DNA of 19,897 nucleotides from Candidatus Kapaibacterium sp. (GTDB lineage: Bacteria; Bacteroidota; Ignavibacteria; Palsa-1295): NCBI GenBank assembly GCA_025450975.1, contig JANWLI010000165.1:1-19897 (forward strand), read 5' to 3'. The number at the start of each line of letters is the position of its first letter. Within the stretch, counting starts at the first letter, position 1. A program made the translations under genes and the position numbers. Shown here one piece after another: positions 1 through 8,307 of this stretch. Under the pieces are notes generated by a model. The model saw nothing but the letters and a program-made list of their open reading frames with translations. It ran no database searches and was not told the DNA's origin.

Positions 1-1
1 G

Positions 2-283
2 CTGGGTGTGTATCAAAAAGGGAAGTTTACGTATGTGGGGCATGCCGGTACAGGGTTTACCGATAGCTCGCTTGCCGATCTCTATAAAAAAATGATGCCG
101 CTTGTGACGGAGGTCAATCCCTTCGGCGTTAAGGTGCCATCGAACGGACCGGTTACCTGGATCAAGCCAAAGCTTGTGGCGAACGTCAAGTTTACCGAGT
201 GGACTGCCGACGGCGCGATGCGACATCCCGTATTTTTAGGGCTCAGAAAAGATAAGTCTGCAAAAGAAGTCGTAAAAGAGTAA
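2..283 (+). CDS. ligD: LigD-type ATP-dependent DNA ligase, C-terminal part (5' end off window)
   Basis: The reading frame is open from the left edge, so the N-terminus is outside the window; the first visible residues are Leu-Gly-Val-Tyr. The segment matches the end of the OB-fold of LigD-family ATP-dependent ligases: a G-x-F-x-Y-V-G-H-x-G-T-G-F strand, then the K-P-K-L-V-A-x-V-x-F-x-E-W-T block, then R-H-P-x-F-L-G-L-R-x-D-K. These enzymes seal double-strand breaks with Ku in bacterial non-homologous end joining. The catalytic lysine and any phosphoesterase domain would lie upstream and cannot be seen. The stop falls just after the usual ligase end (K-E-V-V-K-E) and overlaps the start of the polymerase-domain gene as TAATG. 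The GTG at position 8 is an internal codon, not the likely start. The family call is solid; whether a phosphoesterase domain is fused upstream is unknown. Confidence 0.88.
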   Translation: MGVYQKGKFTYVGHAGTGFTDSSLADLYKKMMPLVTEVNPFGVKVPSNGPVTWIKPKLVANVKFTEWTADGAMRHPVFLGLRKDKSAKEVVKE

Positions 284-1221
284 TGGCAAAAGCAGTTGCG
301 CGCGATAAGGATCGGGTGATGAAGGTCGGCAAGATCGAACTTGCACTGACGAATCAGGATAAGCTCTATTTCCCGAAGGATAAGATCACGAAAGGCGACG
401 TGATCGACTACTATAATACGATGCATAAGTATATCCTTCCGTACCTGAAGGATCGGCCGCAATCGCTCATGCGCACGCCGAACGGTATTCTCGAAAAGGG
501 ATTCTACCATAAAGATATGCGTGGCGCCGTTCCTTCATGGGCGAAGACGATCAAGGTGCCGTCGGATTCGCATGGCGGGCCGATCGAGTATTTGATCTGC
601 AACGATAAGGCGACGCTGCTCTACATGAATAACCTCGGCTGCATCGAGATCAACCCGTGGAATTCGCGCGTACAGAAGTTGCTGTACCCTGATTACTTTG
701 TTATCGATATCGATCCGGCAGATAAGAACACATTCGAGCAGGTGATCGAAGTGGCGAACGTTGTCCATGAAATTCTTGAGAAGGCGAAAGCGCCGTCGTT
801 CTGTAAGACATCAGGAGCAACAGGCCTTCATATATATGTACCGCTTGGGGCGAAGTATAATTACGATCAGGCGAGCCAGTTTGCCAATATCATTGCTGTG
901 CTGACCAATGATATCCTGCCGAAGTTTACCTCCGTTGTCCGTAACCTCCAAAAGCGCGGGCAGAAGATCTATATAGACTTCCTGCAGAATAAGCGTGGGC
1001 AGACATTATCGAGCGTGTACAGTTTGCGGCCACGAGAAGGAGCACCTGCTTCGACCCCACTTCTGTGGAAGGAAGTGAAGAAAGGCTTGCATCCGAGCGA
1101 CTTCACGATCAAGACACTGCCGAAGCGCGTCGAGAAGGTAGGCGACCTGTTCAAGGGAGTCCTCGGGAAGGGCATTGACATCGAAAAATGCCTTGATAAC
1201 CTCGCAAAGGGCAGCATTTAA
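283..1221 (+). CDS. ligD: Stand-alone LigD polymerase domain (AEP-type DNA repair polymerase/primase)
   Basis: This 312-aa protein is a complete LigD polymerase domain of the archaeo-eukaryotic primase superfamily. In NHEJ it fills gaps and adds nucleotides, with a preference for ribonucleotides. Visible landmarks are the N-terminal L-T-N-x-D-K-L-Y-F-P-K-D-x-I-T-K-G-D block (about 22-39), the metal-binding D-I-D pair at Asp142 and Asp144, the conserved G-A-T-G-L-H motif with His183, a third acidic residue at Asp232 (Y-I-D-F), and the Y-S-L-R-P-R-E-G-A-P-x-S-T-P-L-x-W block near 247-263. All expected catalytic residues are present. The start ATG overlaps the ligase stop codon, which implies translational coupling. 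The frame is -1 relative to the ligase frame. The order (ligase then polymerase) matches the Pseudomonas-type single-chain LigD. It is therefore a split LigD or a frameshifted fusion. Confidence 0.93.
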   Translation: MAKAVARDKDRVMKVGKIELALTNQDKLYFPKDKITKGDVIDYYNTMHKYILPYLKDRPQSLMRTPNGILEKGFYHKDMRGAVPSWAKTIKVPSDSHGGPIEYLICNDKATLLYMNNLGCIEINPWNSRVQKLLYPDYFVIDIDPADKNTFEQVIEVANVVHEILEKAKAPSFCKTSGATGLHIYVPLGAKYNYDQASQFANIIAVLTNDILPKFTSVVRNLQKRGQKIYIDFLQNKRGQTLSSVYSLRPREGAPASTPLLWKEVKKGLHPSDFTIKTLPKRVEKVGDLFKGVLGKGIDIEKCLDNLAKGSI

Positions 1222-1306
1222 ACCTTCCGGACCGGGAAATAACTAAGGGTCGGCACCTGACGTACTAATTAGGGGTTTCATTTGTCTCAACAAAGGAAGT
1301 ATTTTT

Positions 1307-3235
1307 ATGACTATCATTCGCACCCTCTGCCTCCTGATCTTCTGTTTGCTTTGTTGTCAAAGCTTTGCACAGCATCCACTCGATCGGTTCTCCGTAGGAA
1401 GTATACCGACGACTATTGGTACTTCAACAGACAAACTGATCAATCCTGTCGATCTCGATTTTTGCAGAATTCCTGGCCGCCAGCACGAACTCTGGGTCCT
1501 TAATCAGGAGAGTTCGACAATGGGCAGCATGACGATCTTCTTCCATGCCGGCACCCCAACACAAGTTTCTCAATACCGCAAAGACTCGCACAACGAGCAT
1601 TTTATGATCAAGCCGTCCGCATTTGCGATGGCAGATAACGGAGATTTTGCGACGACTCAGGAAGTACAAAATTCCGTTGGTAACCAGGTAAGCGACTTCA
1701 TGGGACCTGCGTTATGGATGAGCGACACGTCGGTCTATGCACGGATCCATCAAAGCAACTGGGATCCGACGAAGCCGCTCGGCAGCCATATCGATATGCT
1801 GCATCAAAGTCCGTTCGGCATGGGCATCGCCTATGAACAAGAACGCATCTACTGGGTTTTCGATGGCTATCATGGCAACTTGTGCCGATACGATTTCGCT
1901 GAGCCGCATGAGATCGGTGGCGACGATCATTCCGATGGAGCGATCTGGCGCTATCCTGAAGTGGAATTAACGCGTGTGCCGAATCTACCTGCACATATGG
2001 TCTATGACCCAGTGACACACTGGCTCTATATTGTCGACAATGCGAATAAGCGTGTGATCCGCGTGAACACGGAAACAGGAATGGAGGCCGGCGAGCTGTT
2101 TGCGGCTACCGAACCGCTTGCTCTGTACATGGAAATGAAGAATGTCGTACAGGAAGTGTTTATCGATACCGGCCTCGTCAAGCCATGCGGCATCGATTAC
2201 TGGAATGGGCGCCTTGTCGTTACTGACAACGCTAACGGAGACATCCGTATCTACGATGCAACCGGCGCAAAAGGTCAGCTGATCACAACGATCAAGACAG
2301 GCGCTGCGGGAATTATGGGGGTAAAGATCGGGCCGGATTCGAATATCTGGTACGTTAATCGCACGACAAATCGCGTTTTCAGATTAGAACCCGTTGCCGC
2401 TCCTGTTTCGGTCGCGCTGGTTGCTCCGGCGAACAACGCTGCGAACGTCACACGCCCTGTCAATCTTTCCTGGCAGATCCAGAACGGATCGTTCGACTCC
2501 GTGCGTGTTCAGGTAACCGAAGGTCTGGCGACGGTGACAGATGTCACTCTGCTTGCAGCTGTCACTCAGCATACGCTCTCCAGTCTTGCTGAAGGCAAGC
2601 AGTACAAGTGGAAAGTCGGCGGCATCAACACAGGCGAGCAGATCGTCTGGTCATCGGAGTGGAGCTTTACGACTGAGGTGAAGGCACCGGTTGTTCCGGT
2701 TCTCATCTCTCCTGCAGACCTCTCCGTTGGCATTGCAGATACAGTCACCCTTGTATGGAATGCGTCAGAGGGTGCTGAATACTATCAGGTTCAACTCTCG
2801 AAGCAGAGTGACTTTTCCTCGCTCGATCTCGACAACGACTCCACGGTTGCGACTTCACAGCTTGTGTCTTCACTTTCTGCCGGAGTAAAATACTACTGGC
2901 GTGTTCGTGCATTTAACGAGTTGACCAATAGCAACTGGTCGCAGGCATGGAGTTTCACGACCGGTACTGCTTCTGTCTATGACGAGCAGCATAACGCGAC
3001 CGTCAGCATCTACCCGAATCCGATGAATGCGACGACGACGATCGTCTATACTGCGCCTGTTGTTGGTGAAGTCCAGTACGAGCTCGTCAATATCCTTGGC
3101 GTTACGCTTCGCAGTGGCTCGTTCGGCTCCGTAACACTCGTGCTTGACCGCACCGATCTGCCTGCCGGAAGCTATGTGCTCAAGCTTAGAACCGGGTCGG
3201 AATCCCTAACAAGGACGCTCCTCATAACCGAATAA
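1307..3235 (+). CDS. Secreted beta-propeller/FN3 protein with T9SS C-terminal sorting domain
   Basis: This 642-aa protein has a Sec signal peptide: the N-terminus has one Arg, then a Leu/Cys-rich core ending S-F-A-Q near residue 22. Residues about 30-360 contain NHL/SMP-30-like propeller blades, seen as repeated strands such as W-L-Y-I-V-D-N-A-N-K-R-V-I-R-V, G-R-L-V-V-T-D-N-A-N-G-D-I-R-I-Y and N-I-W-Y-V-N-R-T-T-N-R-V-F-R. Two fibronectin type III-like domains follow (about 368-455 and 463-553), each ending W-S-F-T-T. Residues about 565-642 form a type A T9SS sorting domain (I-Y-P-N-P start, L-P-A-G-S-Y-V-L-K-L near the end). The T9SS tail predicts export across the outer membrane and anchoring or release at the surface. 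The start is chosen by an AAGGAAG Shine-Dalgarno and the signal peptide. The ligand of the propeller is unknown. The gene is monocistronic, with a terminator directly downstream. Confidence 0.85.
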   Translation: MTIIRTLCLLIFCLLCCQSFAQHPLDRFSVGSIPTTIGTSTDKLINPVDLDFCRIPGRQHELWVLNQESSTMGSMTIFFHAGTPTQVSQYRKDSHNEHFMIKPSAFAMADNGDFATTQEVQNSVGNQVSDFMGPALWMSDTSVYARIHQSNWDPTKPLGSHIDMLHQSPFGMGIAYEQERIYWVFDGYHGNLCRYDFAEPHEIGGDDHSDGAIWRYPEVELTRVPNLPAHMVYDPVTHWLYIVDNANKRVIRVNTETGMEAGELFAATEPLALYMEMKNVVQEVFIDTGLVKPCGIDYWNGRLVVTDNANGDIRIYDATGAKGQLITTIKTGAAGIMGVKIGPDSNIWYVNRTTNRVFRLEPVAAPVSVALVAPANNAANVTRPVNLSWQIQNGSFDSVRVQVTEGLATVTDVTLLAAVTQHTLSSLAEGKQYKWKVGGINTGEQIVWSSEWSFTTEVKAPVVPVLISPADLSVGIADTVTLVWNASEGAEYYQVQLSKQSDFSSLDLDNDSTVATSQLVSSLSAGVKYYWRVRAFNELTNSNWSQAWSFTTGTASVYDEQHNATVSIYPNPMNATTTIVYTAPVVGEVQYELVNILGVTLRSGSFGSVTLVLDRTDLPAGSYVLKLRTGSESLTRTLLITE

Positions 3236-3260
3236 AAAGCAGCAATTTGCATGTAGAAAT

Positions 3261-3288
3261 AGGCCTCGGATCCCGGGGCTTTTTTTTT
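3261..3288 (+). terminator. Rho-independent terminator after the propeller/T9SS gene
   Basis: The arms GCCTCGG (3263-3269) and CCGGGGC (3273-3279) form a 7-bp stem with one T-G wobble and an ATC loop. A run of nine T follows (3280-3288). It lies 25 bases after the stop codon at 3235, so it closes that transcription unit and separates it from the giant-protein gene downstream. Confidence 0.9.
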
Positions 3289-3320
3289 GATACACTTTCA
3301 GTAAATATGTAGTATATTTG
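3286..3320 (+). promoter_or_regulatory. Candidate Bacteroidota-type promoter for the 3436-12405 block
   Basis: TATATTTG at 3313-3320 is an exact match to the Bacteroidota -7 consensus TAnnTTTG. A TTTG at 3286-3289, at the end of the upstream terminator's T-tract, could be the -33 element, but its 23-base spacer is rather long. The predicted transcript has a leader of about 105 bases before the ATG at 3436, which is preceded by a strong GGGAGG Shine-Dalgarno. The -7 box is seen directly; promoter function is inferred. Confidence 0.45.
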
Positions 3321-3435
3321 GAGTAACGTATTACTAAATGGACCGCTTTTAAGTCAGTCTCTCCGACTTCCCAAACTTAGGAGCAGGCGGTTTGCAAACG
3401 CGTTCTTTCATCATCATCATTTCGGGAGGTAGGAA

Positions 3436-6400
3436 ATGCCCCATCGAATCAGTGTACTCGTGCGCTCACTAGGAGTTGCACTGTTCCTGTTTTTTCCGGC
3501 ATTCGTAGTGGCTCAGCTGAACGTCAGCGTTCAGGTGGTCCCGCCATATTCGCCCGATCTGAGTATCTGGACGTCGAATCCGAACAAGGTACTGATTAGT
3601 GTAGTTAATACGACGCAACGCGAGATAGTCTTCCGCCTATCCGGCTCGGCGAAGAATCAGTCAGGGTCGCTTGCAATGGAGACAAAGGACAACATGTCTG
3701 TCCAAGCCCTCACCGTCGGACCTCTGCAGACAAAGCAATTTTCTCTCAATGACTTTAAGATCTTCGACGCAAACTTTGTCCGCTTCACCGGGACCGACGC
3801 TACGACCATTGGCAGAACAAAGATGCTGCCCGATGGCATCTATACATTATGCGTTAAAGCGCTCGATTACCGGACGCTTGCTCCGCTTTCCCTTGATGCA
3901 TGTGCAAACTTCTCCGTACTCACTGTCGAGCCGCCACGCATTTTGCAGCCTACCTGCGGCACGACGATCGACGCACACACGCAACAGTCATTCAACATCA
4001 GTTGGTCGTTCGAGCCGGGGACGCCGGGATCCTCGCAGTATGCACTACAGATGGTCGAGCTACTTGCCGGACAAAGTGCGAACGATGCGTTTCGGTCATT
4101 CCGCAGCAAGGTGTTCTTCGAGCGTACCGGTCTGCGAGGCACATCGTTTCTCTACGGACCTTCTGAGCCGCGACTACGGGCCGGGCAGCGCTATGGCATA
4201 CGCATGCAGGTCAGTGACTTTTCAAATGCGGCTTCTTTTAAGAACGAAGGATACTCAGCAGCCTGCGAGTTTACCTATGGCAAGCAGATAATTGCTCCAC
4301 CATCGGATACAACGACTCCCCCGCCGCCGCCACCTCCTCCGCCACCACCACCGCCTCCGCCGGTAGATGAGATCGCGATCAAGGAAGTCATCTCGCTCGA
4401 ACCGGGGATCGGGTGTATTACGATGTCGCCATCGGAAACAGAGTCGAATGGCAGATACTCGTTCTTTGTCCAGATCGACCCAGAGATTAATCTAGATGCG
4501 GTGACAGGTGCAACGATTGAAGTTTTCCGTGCGAAGCCAAGGTCGCCCGGCGCGACTCAGAAAGTAACCGTTCGCGGATGGGATGTGAAAGATAAGGCGT
4601 TTGAAAAGACCGTCAAAGGCAATAGCCCGAACGACCTGCGCCTGCTGAAGTCGGCACGCGGTGAGACACAACTCGAGTTACTCTTTGCGTCGGGATTTAC
4701 GCCGGAGAAAAACAAGGAATACGAATGGCATGCGATCCTGAACTTCGACGGATCGAAGATCCGCAAAGATGGACAAAAGTGTGCTGCCAATGCTGCCTAT
4801 AGCGAATGGCACACGTTCCCTGACCTCATCATCAAGAAGAAACTTCCAGACACACTCGTCTGCGGCACCTTCACGATCGTTGTCGAAGACTACGATGATA
4901 AGTATAAGTCGCTCGATCCGACGAAGCCGAGCGGCACGGGTTGCATCAAGTTCGATTGTAAAAAGAAAAAGCTTCCGCCGTTCAACTGGGGCGATCTTCA
5001 CCTGAAGCCAAAGTATCTCGATGTGATCGGCGCAAATGCGAAAATATCGGAGCCGTCGAATCAGATCGGCATCTCCGATGCGCTTGCGATTGACCAGACA
5101 TCATACGCCGGTGGTAAACTTGCCGTCGATCTTCCCATTCGCGAGAATGTAGCCGACGCTATCAAAGATATTGACGCCCTCATCGATTTCCATAAAAAGT
5201 ATATTCCCGATTGCTTCCGTGTTCGCTTCCGCGATGTGAAGTGGAACGGGCCGCTCGCAAGGAAGGTCGTGCTTGCTGAGGGTTATGCATGGTATCCGGC
5301 AGACCCGGCAAGTCCGACGCCTCCGGCAATGTTGGCGCTCGATTCGGGTTTCACACTTGCGATCGATTCGCTCATTCTCACTCCGACTGAAGCTACTGTA
5401 CAAGGCAAAGTACTGCTTCCGAAGAATGTGATCTCCGCTGATACATGCACGCGTGCTTATGTGTACTTGCCGAAAACAACGATCACGGCATCGTGCGAAT
5501 TCTACAAGGAAGTGCTCGACTCGAACTACGGCAGATGGTTTGTCGGCAACACCGGCTTCCTCGTCTTCGGTCATGGCTATGTTGTAGACTTCTCATCTTC
5601 ACAATCGTTTGGCGGTGTTGCTCCGCCGCTTGCTGCGAGCTGGAAGGGCATCGTTCTGCGTAATGGCGAAACGCCGCTCCATCCTGGCGGTGAGATCATC
5701 TCCAATCGCGGCTGGGTCAAAGCGCCATATACGTATGCACATGCATTTGTCCGTTCGAACGGTTTCGAAGGAACACTGTCGAAATCGGCGGACCTGTTCA
5801 TGTTTAAAACGCTGGAGCCCTTTGGGAATCGGGTACGTCTGGGTGTGGGCAAAGTGAGTTTTACAGCAAGTGCTGTCACCGGTGGGTCATTCCTCAATGG
5901 ATATATCGATCTTCCACAGCTTGCGATCCGTAAGATGAGTGGCGCGCAGATCAGTCTTGCCTACGACACATTGCAGATCCAGAACGACATGGATCTCTGG
6001 GGCAGAGTCCGTACGACTTCGAGCCTGACGTGGGGCGAGTTCAACAAGACAACCGGTAATCCGCAGTACTATACGCTTGACGACGACGGCGAGATCAAAG
6101 GATACTTCTATCTCGGCGCGCGCATGATGACACCGTTCTATCCTGCCGATAGCGTCTGGCACCAGCCGTCCTTCGCTTCACCAGAGACCCAACTCGAAGC
6201 GCAGCGCATTCAGGGCGCAACACTCGTACCGATCACCTCGCGCAAGTTTACGATCTGGACGGTTGATGTCCAGGGAGCGCCGCCGAAGAAATTTGAATTT
6301 GAAAAAGCAGTCATCGGCGCAGCATGGGTCAATGTCATGCGTACCGGACCGCATGCTGAGGTCTACATCTTCAAGGATTCGACAAAGCTCGAAGGTAAGA

Positions 6401-8289
6401 AGCTTGGCGATCCTGATTACGATAAGTATCAGGGTGTTGTGCCGTTCACGATCAACTTTGGTGTGGGCGAGGGTACCATCACCGGCCCGGGTGGCGGAAC
6501 GCCAACGGCAACAACGCACGTCCCCGACAATAAGAAGCGCAAGGAGTGGGTACGCTTCCAGTTCGTCGAGAGCGCTGTCTGGGATTCCGAGCTCTCGGGA
6601 GATATCACCTTCCCGATGCCGATGAACAATCGTATCGCTTTCAAGCGCATGATGTTCACCTCGACTGCCGATTGCGCCGGCGGACAGCTCGATCTTTCGA
6701 AACCTGATTCGCTTGCATACTGGGGCGTTGACCTCGTTGCGAAAGACACGGCGAAGAGCGCAGGCGTCGTCTGCGTGCGGCTCGGTGTGATCTACTTAAC
6801 TGCTGCCGGCTTTGCCGAGCCGAAGCATTATGCGAAGCCGTTCTGGCTGACGTGGGGAGAGATCAAGGCCGACGGTAATTTCGGAAGATTGTTCTTTGAT
6901 TACAACAGCGTCGGGCAACGCTTCGATGGGTTCGCATTTACGCCCAGCCTTATTAAGCTAAGCGACTACGTAGCTGGCGGAGGTGGTGACTCTGCCTTTG
7001 ACGGGTCAATGAATATTGGTGCCCTCTACGGCTATCTGCACGCAGCGGGCACCGTGCAATTCCCGTTCTTCGGAGCGAAGTATCTGTCGCTCTCCGATTA
7101 CCTGATGGAAAACTCAGGGTATCCGTATCAAAACAGGTACGTCCGATTACGACAAGCGGCGCATCTTGACGCCGGACCAAGCGAAACGAACTGGGAGCGA
7201 TCGTGGGCAGGCAGTGTCGCGAACTTTGTGTTCACGACCATTACCTACGACAGCGCCATGCAGTTCGGCTTCCTCGGCTCGGGTACTGCTGCACTCAGTG
7301 CGATCGGCGGTACGATCGATGCGAGAATAACCATTCATCCTGATCGATCGTGTTTCTCGCTGATGTACGAAGGACAACGCGGCATTAATCTCGCAGTCGT
7401 CGCGAACTTCTCGATGATGGAGAAGATCTGGGGCTGCGGTTGTATTGTCGACGGCACACTTGAGCGCATCGTCGTTGGCGCGGAGATCTCGACAGGCGGT
7501 GGCCTCGGCGCAAGCATTCTCGCACGAGCGGGTAGTCTGCTTGCGATCAAGATGAGCTTTACGCCGTCGCAGATGCGTGTGAATCTGCATGGCAGCATGT
7601 ACGTCGTGATCGCCTCTGCGGTGAATGCCGATGTGCTGGGCTTTGCAGAGTTCGTCGCCGACTGGAGCGCAGGCTACGTCGAAGGATATCTTCGCGGTGA
7701 GCTGACGCTCTCCGGACCGATCTTCACCGGCGGAATCAATGCATCCGGTGAATTGCAATGGCATTTCGGTCTCGACTATAATGGCATTCAGGGTCGCGTT
7801 GCTATCGGTATCTACGGACCGGTATCGTTAGGAATGGAGGCCGGCATCTTCCTGGGTGTGAACTTCCCGAAATCAAAGATCTGGGTGACCGATGGCATCA
7901 GCGGAAGGTTTGCATTCAATAAAGGTGCATTGCCTTCGAATGTAACGGGCACGTATGCTTTCATCTCGATCTCGCAGTCGGTAAATCTCTACATCGTCTC
8001 CGGTGGCTATCAGGTATTTGTTGGCGTTGGCGCCTTTATGGGATACGGGCCGGAGTGGCCCGGCAGCCTTGGCTTCGGCGTCATCGGCAATGTTGGCGTC
8101 CGGATCTGGGGAGAGATCCTCGGCGGACTTGTGAGCGCATCAGCGTGGGGACAGTTGCAGATGGTGCTTGGCGTGCCGCCTGCTTTCGAAGGAGCGATCG
8201 GGCTCGAGGCCTGTGTGCTTTGGGTCTTCTGCGGATCGGTGAGCGTCCATTGCGGCTACAACGCATCGGACGGATTTTACTTGTACTAA
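3436..8289 (+). CDS. Giant secreted protein with TANFOR-like N-terminal domain and proline hinge
   Basis: This 1617-aa protein has a Sec signal peptide (core 12-25, cleavage after V-V-A, residue 26). Residues about 28-285 resemble the TANFOR-type domain of large Bacteroidota surface proteins: Q-V-V-P-P-Y-S-P-D-L near the start, L-P-D-G-I-Y-T-L-C-V-K-A-L-D-Y in the middle, then a P-x-C-G-T domain ending in a Y-G-P-S-E-P-x-L-R-x-G-Q-R-Y block. An uninterrupted run of 15 prolines (295-309) links this to a long beta-rich body (about 310-1250) with a recurring [S/W]-L-T-W-G-E motif (about residues 861 and 1137). The last 300 or so residues are glycine-rich with alternating hydrophobic strands, suggesting a beta-barrel, beta-solenoid or stacked-sheet fold. 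No T9SS tail or transmembrane helix is visible near the C-terminus. The start has a GGGAGG ribosome site 7-8 bases upstream. It is first in a three-gene block. Function is unknown; the TANFOR call is from memory of the family. Confidence 0.75.
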   Translation: MPHRISVLVRSLGVALFLFFPAFVVAQLNVSVQVVPPYSPDLSIWTSNPNKVLISVVNTTQREIVFRLSGSAKNQSGSLAMETKDNMSVQALTVGPLQTKQFSLNDFKIFDANFVRFTGTDATTIGRTKMLPDGIYTLCVKALDYRTLAPLSLDACANFSVLTVEPPRILQPTCGTTIDAHTQQSFNISWSFEPGTPGSSQYALQMVELLAGQSANDAFRSFRSKVFFERTGLRGTSFLYGPSEPRLRAGQRYGIRMQVSDFSNAASFKNEGYSAACEFTYGKQIIAPPSDTTTPPPPPPPPPPPPPPPVDEIAIKEVISLEPGIGCITMSPSETESNGRYSFFVQIDPEINLDAVTGATIEVFRAKPRSPGATQKVTVRGWDVKDKAFEKTVKGNSPNDLRLLKSARGETQLELLFASGFTPEKNKEYEWHAILNFDGSKIRKDGQKCAANAAYSEWHTFPDLIIKKKLPDTLVCGTFTIVVEDYDDKYKSLDPTKPSGTGCIKFDCKKKKLPPFNWGDLHLKPKYLDVIGANAKISEPSNQIGISDALAIDQTSYAGGKLAVDLPIRENVADAIKDIDALIDFHKKYIPDCFRVRFRDVKWNGPLARKVVLAEGYAWYPADPASPTPPAMLALDSGFTLAIDSLILTPTEATVQGKVLLPKNVISADTCTRAYVYLPKTTITASCEFYKEVLDSNYGRWFVGNTGFLVFGHGYVVDFSSSQSFGGVAPPLAASWKGIVLRNGETPLHPGGEIISNRGWVKAPYTYAHAFVRSNGFEGTLSKSADLFMFKTLEPFGNRVRLGVGKVSFTASAVTGGSFLNGYIDLPQLAIRKMSGAQISLAYDTLQIQNDMDLWGRVRTTSSLTWGEFNKTTGNPQYYTLDDDGEIKGYFYLGARMMTPFYPADSVWHQPSFASPETQLEAQRIQGATLVPITSRKFTIWTVDVQGAPPKKFEFEKAVIGAAWVNVMRTGPHAEVYIFKDSTKLEGKKLGDPDYDKYQGVVPFTINFGVGEGTITGPGGGTPTATTHVPDNKKRKEWVRFQFVESAVWDSELSGDITFPMPMNNRIAFKRMMFTSTADCAGGQLDLSKPDSLAYWGVDLVAKDTAKSAGVVCVRLGVIYLTAAGFAEPKHYAKPFWLTWGEIKADGNFGRLFFDYNSVGQRFDGFAFTPSLIKLSDYVAGGGGDSAFDGSMNIGALYGYLHAAGTVQFPFFGAKYLSLSDYLMENSGYPYQNRYVRLRQAAHLDAGPSETNWERSWAGSVANFVFTTITYDSAMQFGFLGSGTAALSAIGGTIDARITIHPDRSCFSLMYEGQRGINLAVVANFSMMEKIWGCGCIVDGTLERIVVGAEISTGGGLGASILARAGSLLAIKMSFTPSQMRVNLHGSMYVVIASAVNADVLGFAEFVADWSAGYVEGYLRGELTLSGPIFTGGINASGELQWHFGLDYNGIQGRVAIGIYGPVSLGMEAGIFLGVNFPKSKIWVTDGISGRFAFNKGALPSNVTGTYAFISISQSVNLYIVSGGYQVFVGVGAFMGYGPEWPGSLGFGVIGNVGVRIWGEILGGLVSASAWGQLQMVLGVPPAFEGAIGLEACVLWVFCGSVSVHCGYNASDGFYLY

Positions 8290-8307
8290 CCCCATGGCGA
8301 AGCAACT

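Noticed and set aside
82..510. Minus-strand open frame across the ligase/polymerase junction
   Set aside because: It lies opposite two well-supported conserved proteins and shows no recognisable motifs; it is a shadow frame.
1222..1306. Possible promoter (TTCATTTG) and hairpin (TTCCGG/CCGGGAA) before the propeller gene
   Set aside because: The box differs from TAnnTTTG at one fixed base and has no -33 partner; the hairpin has a bulge and no T-tract.
4318..4362. Proline tract as a phase-variable simple repeat
   Set aside because: All four proline codons are mixed and the tract is a multiple of three, so slippage would not switch the gene off.
7147..7764. 205-aa minus-strand open frame inside the giant gene
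   Set aside because: The composition is rich in Arg, His and Cys with no domain or signal, as expected for the reverse of a GC-rich coding strand.
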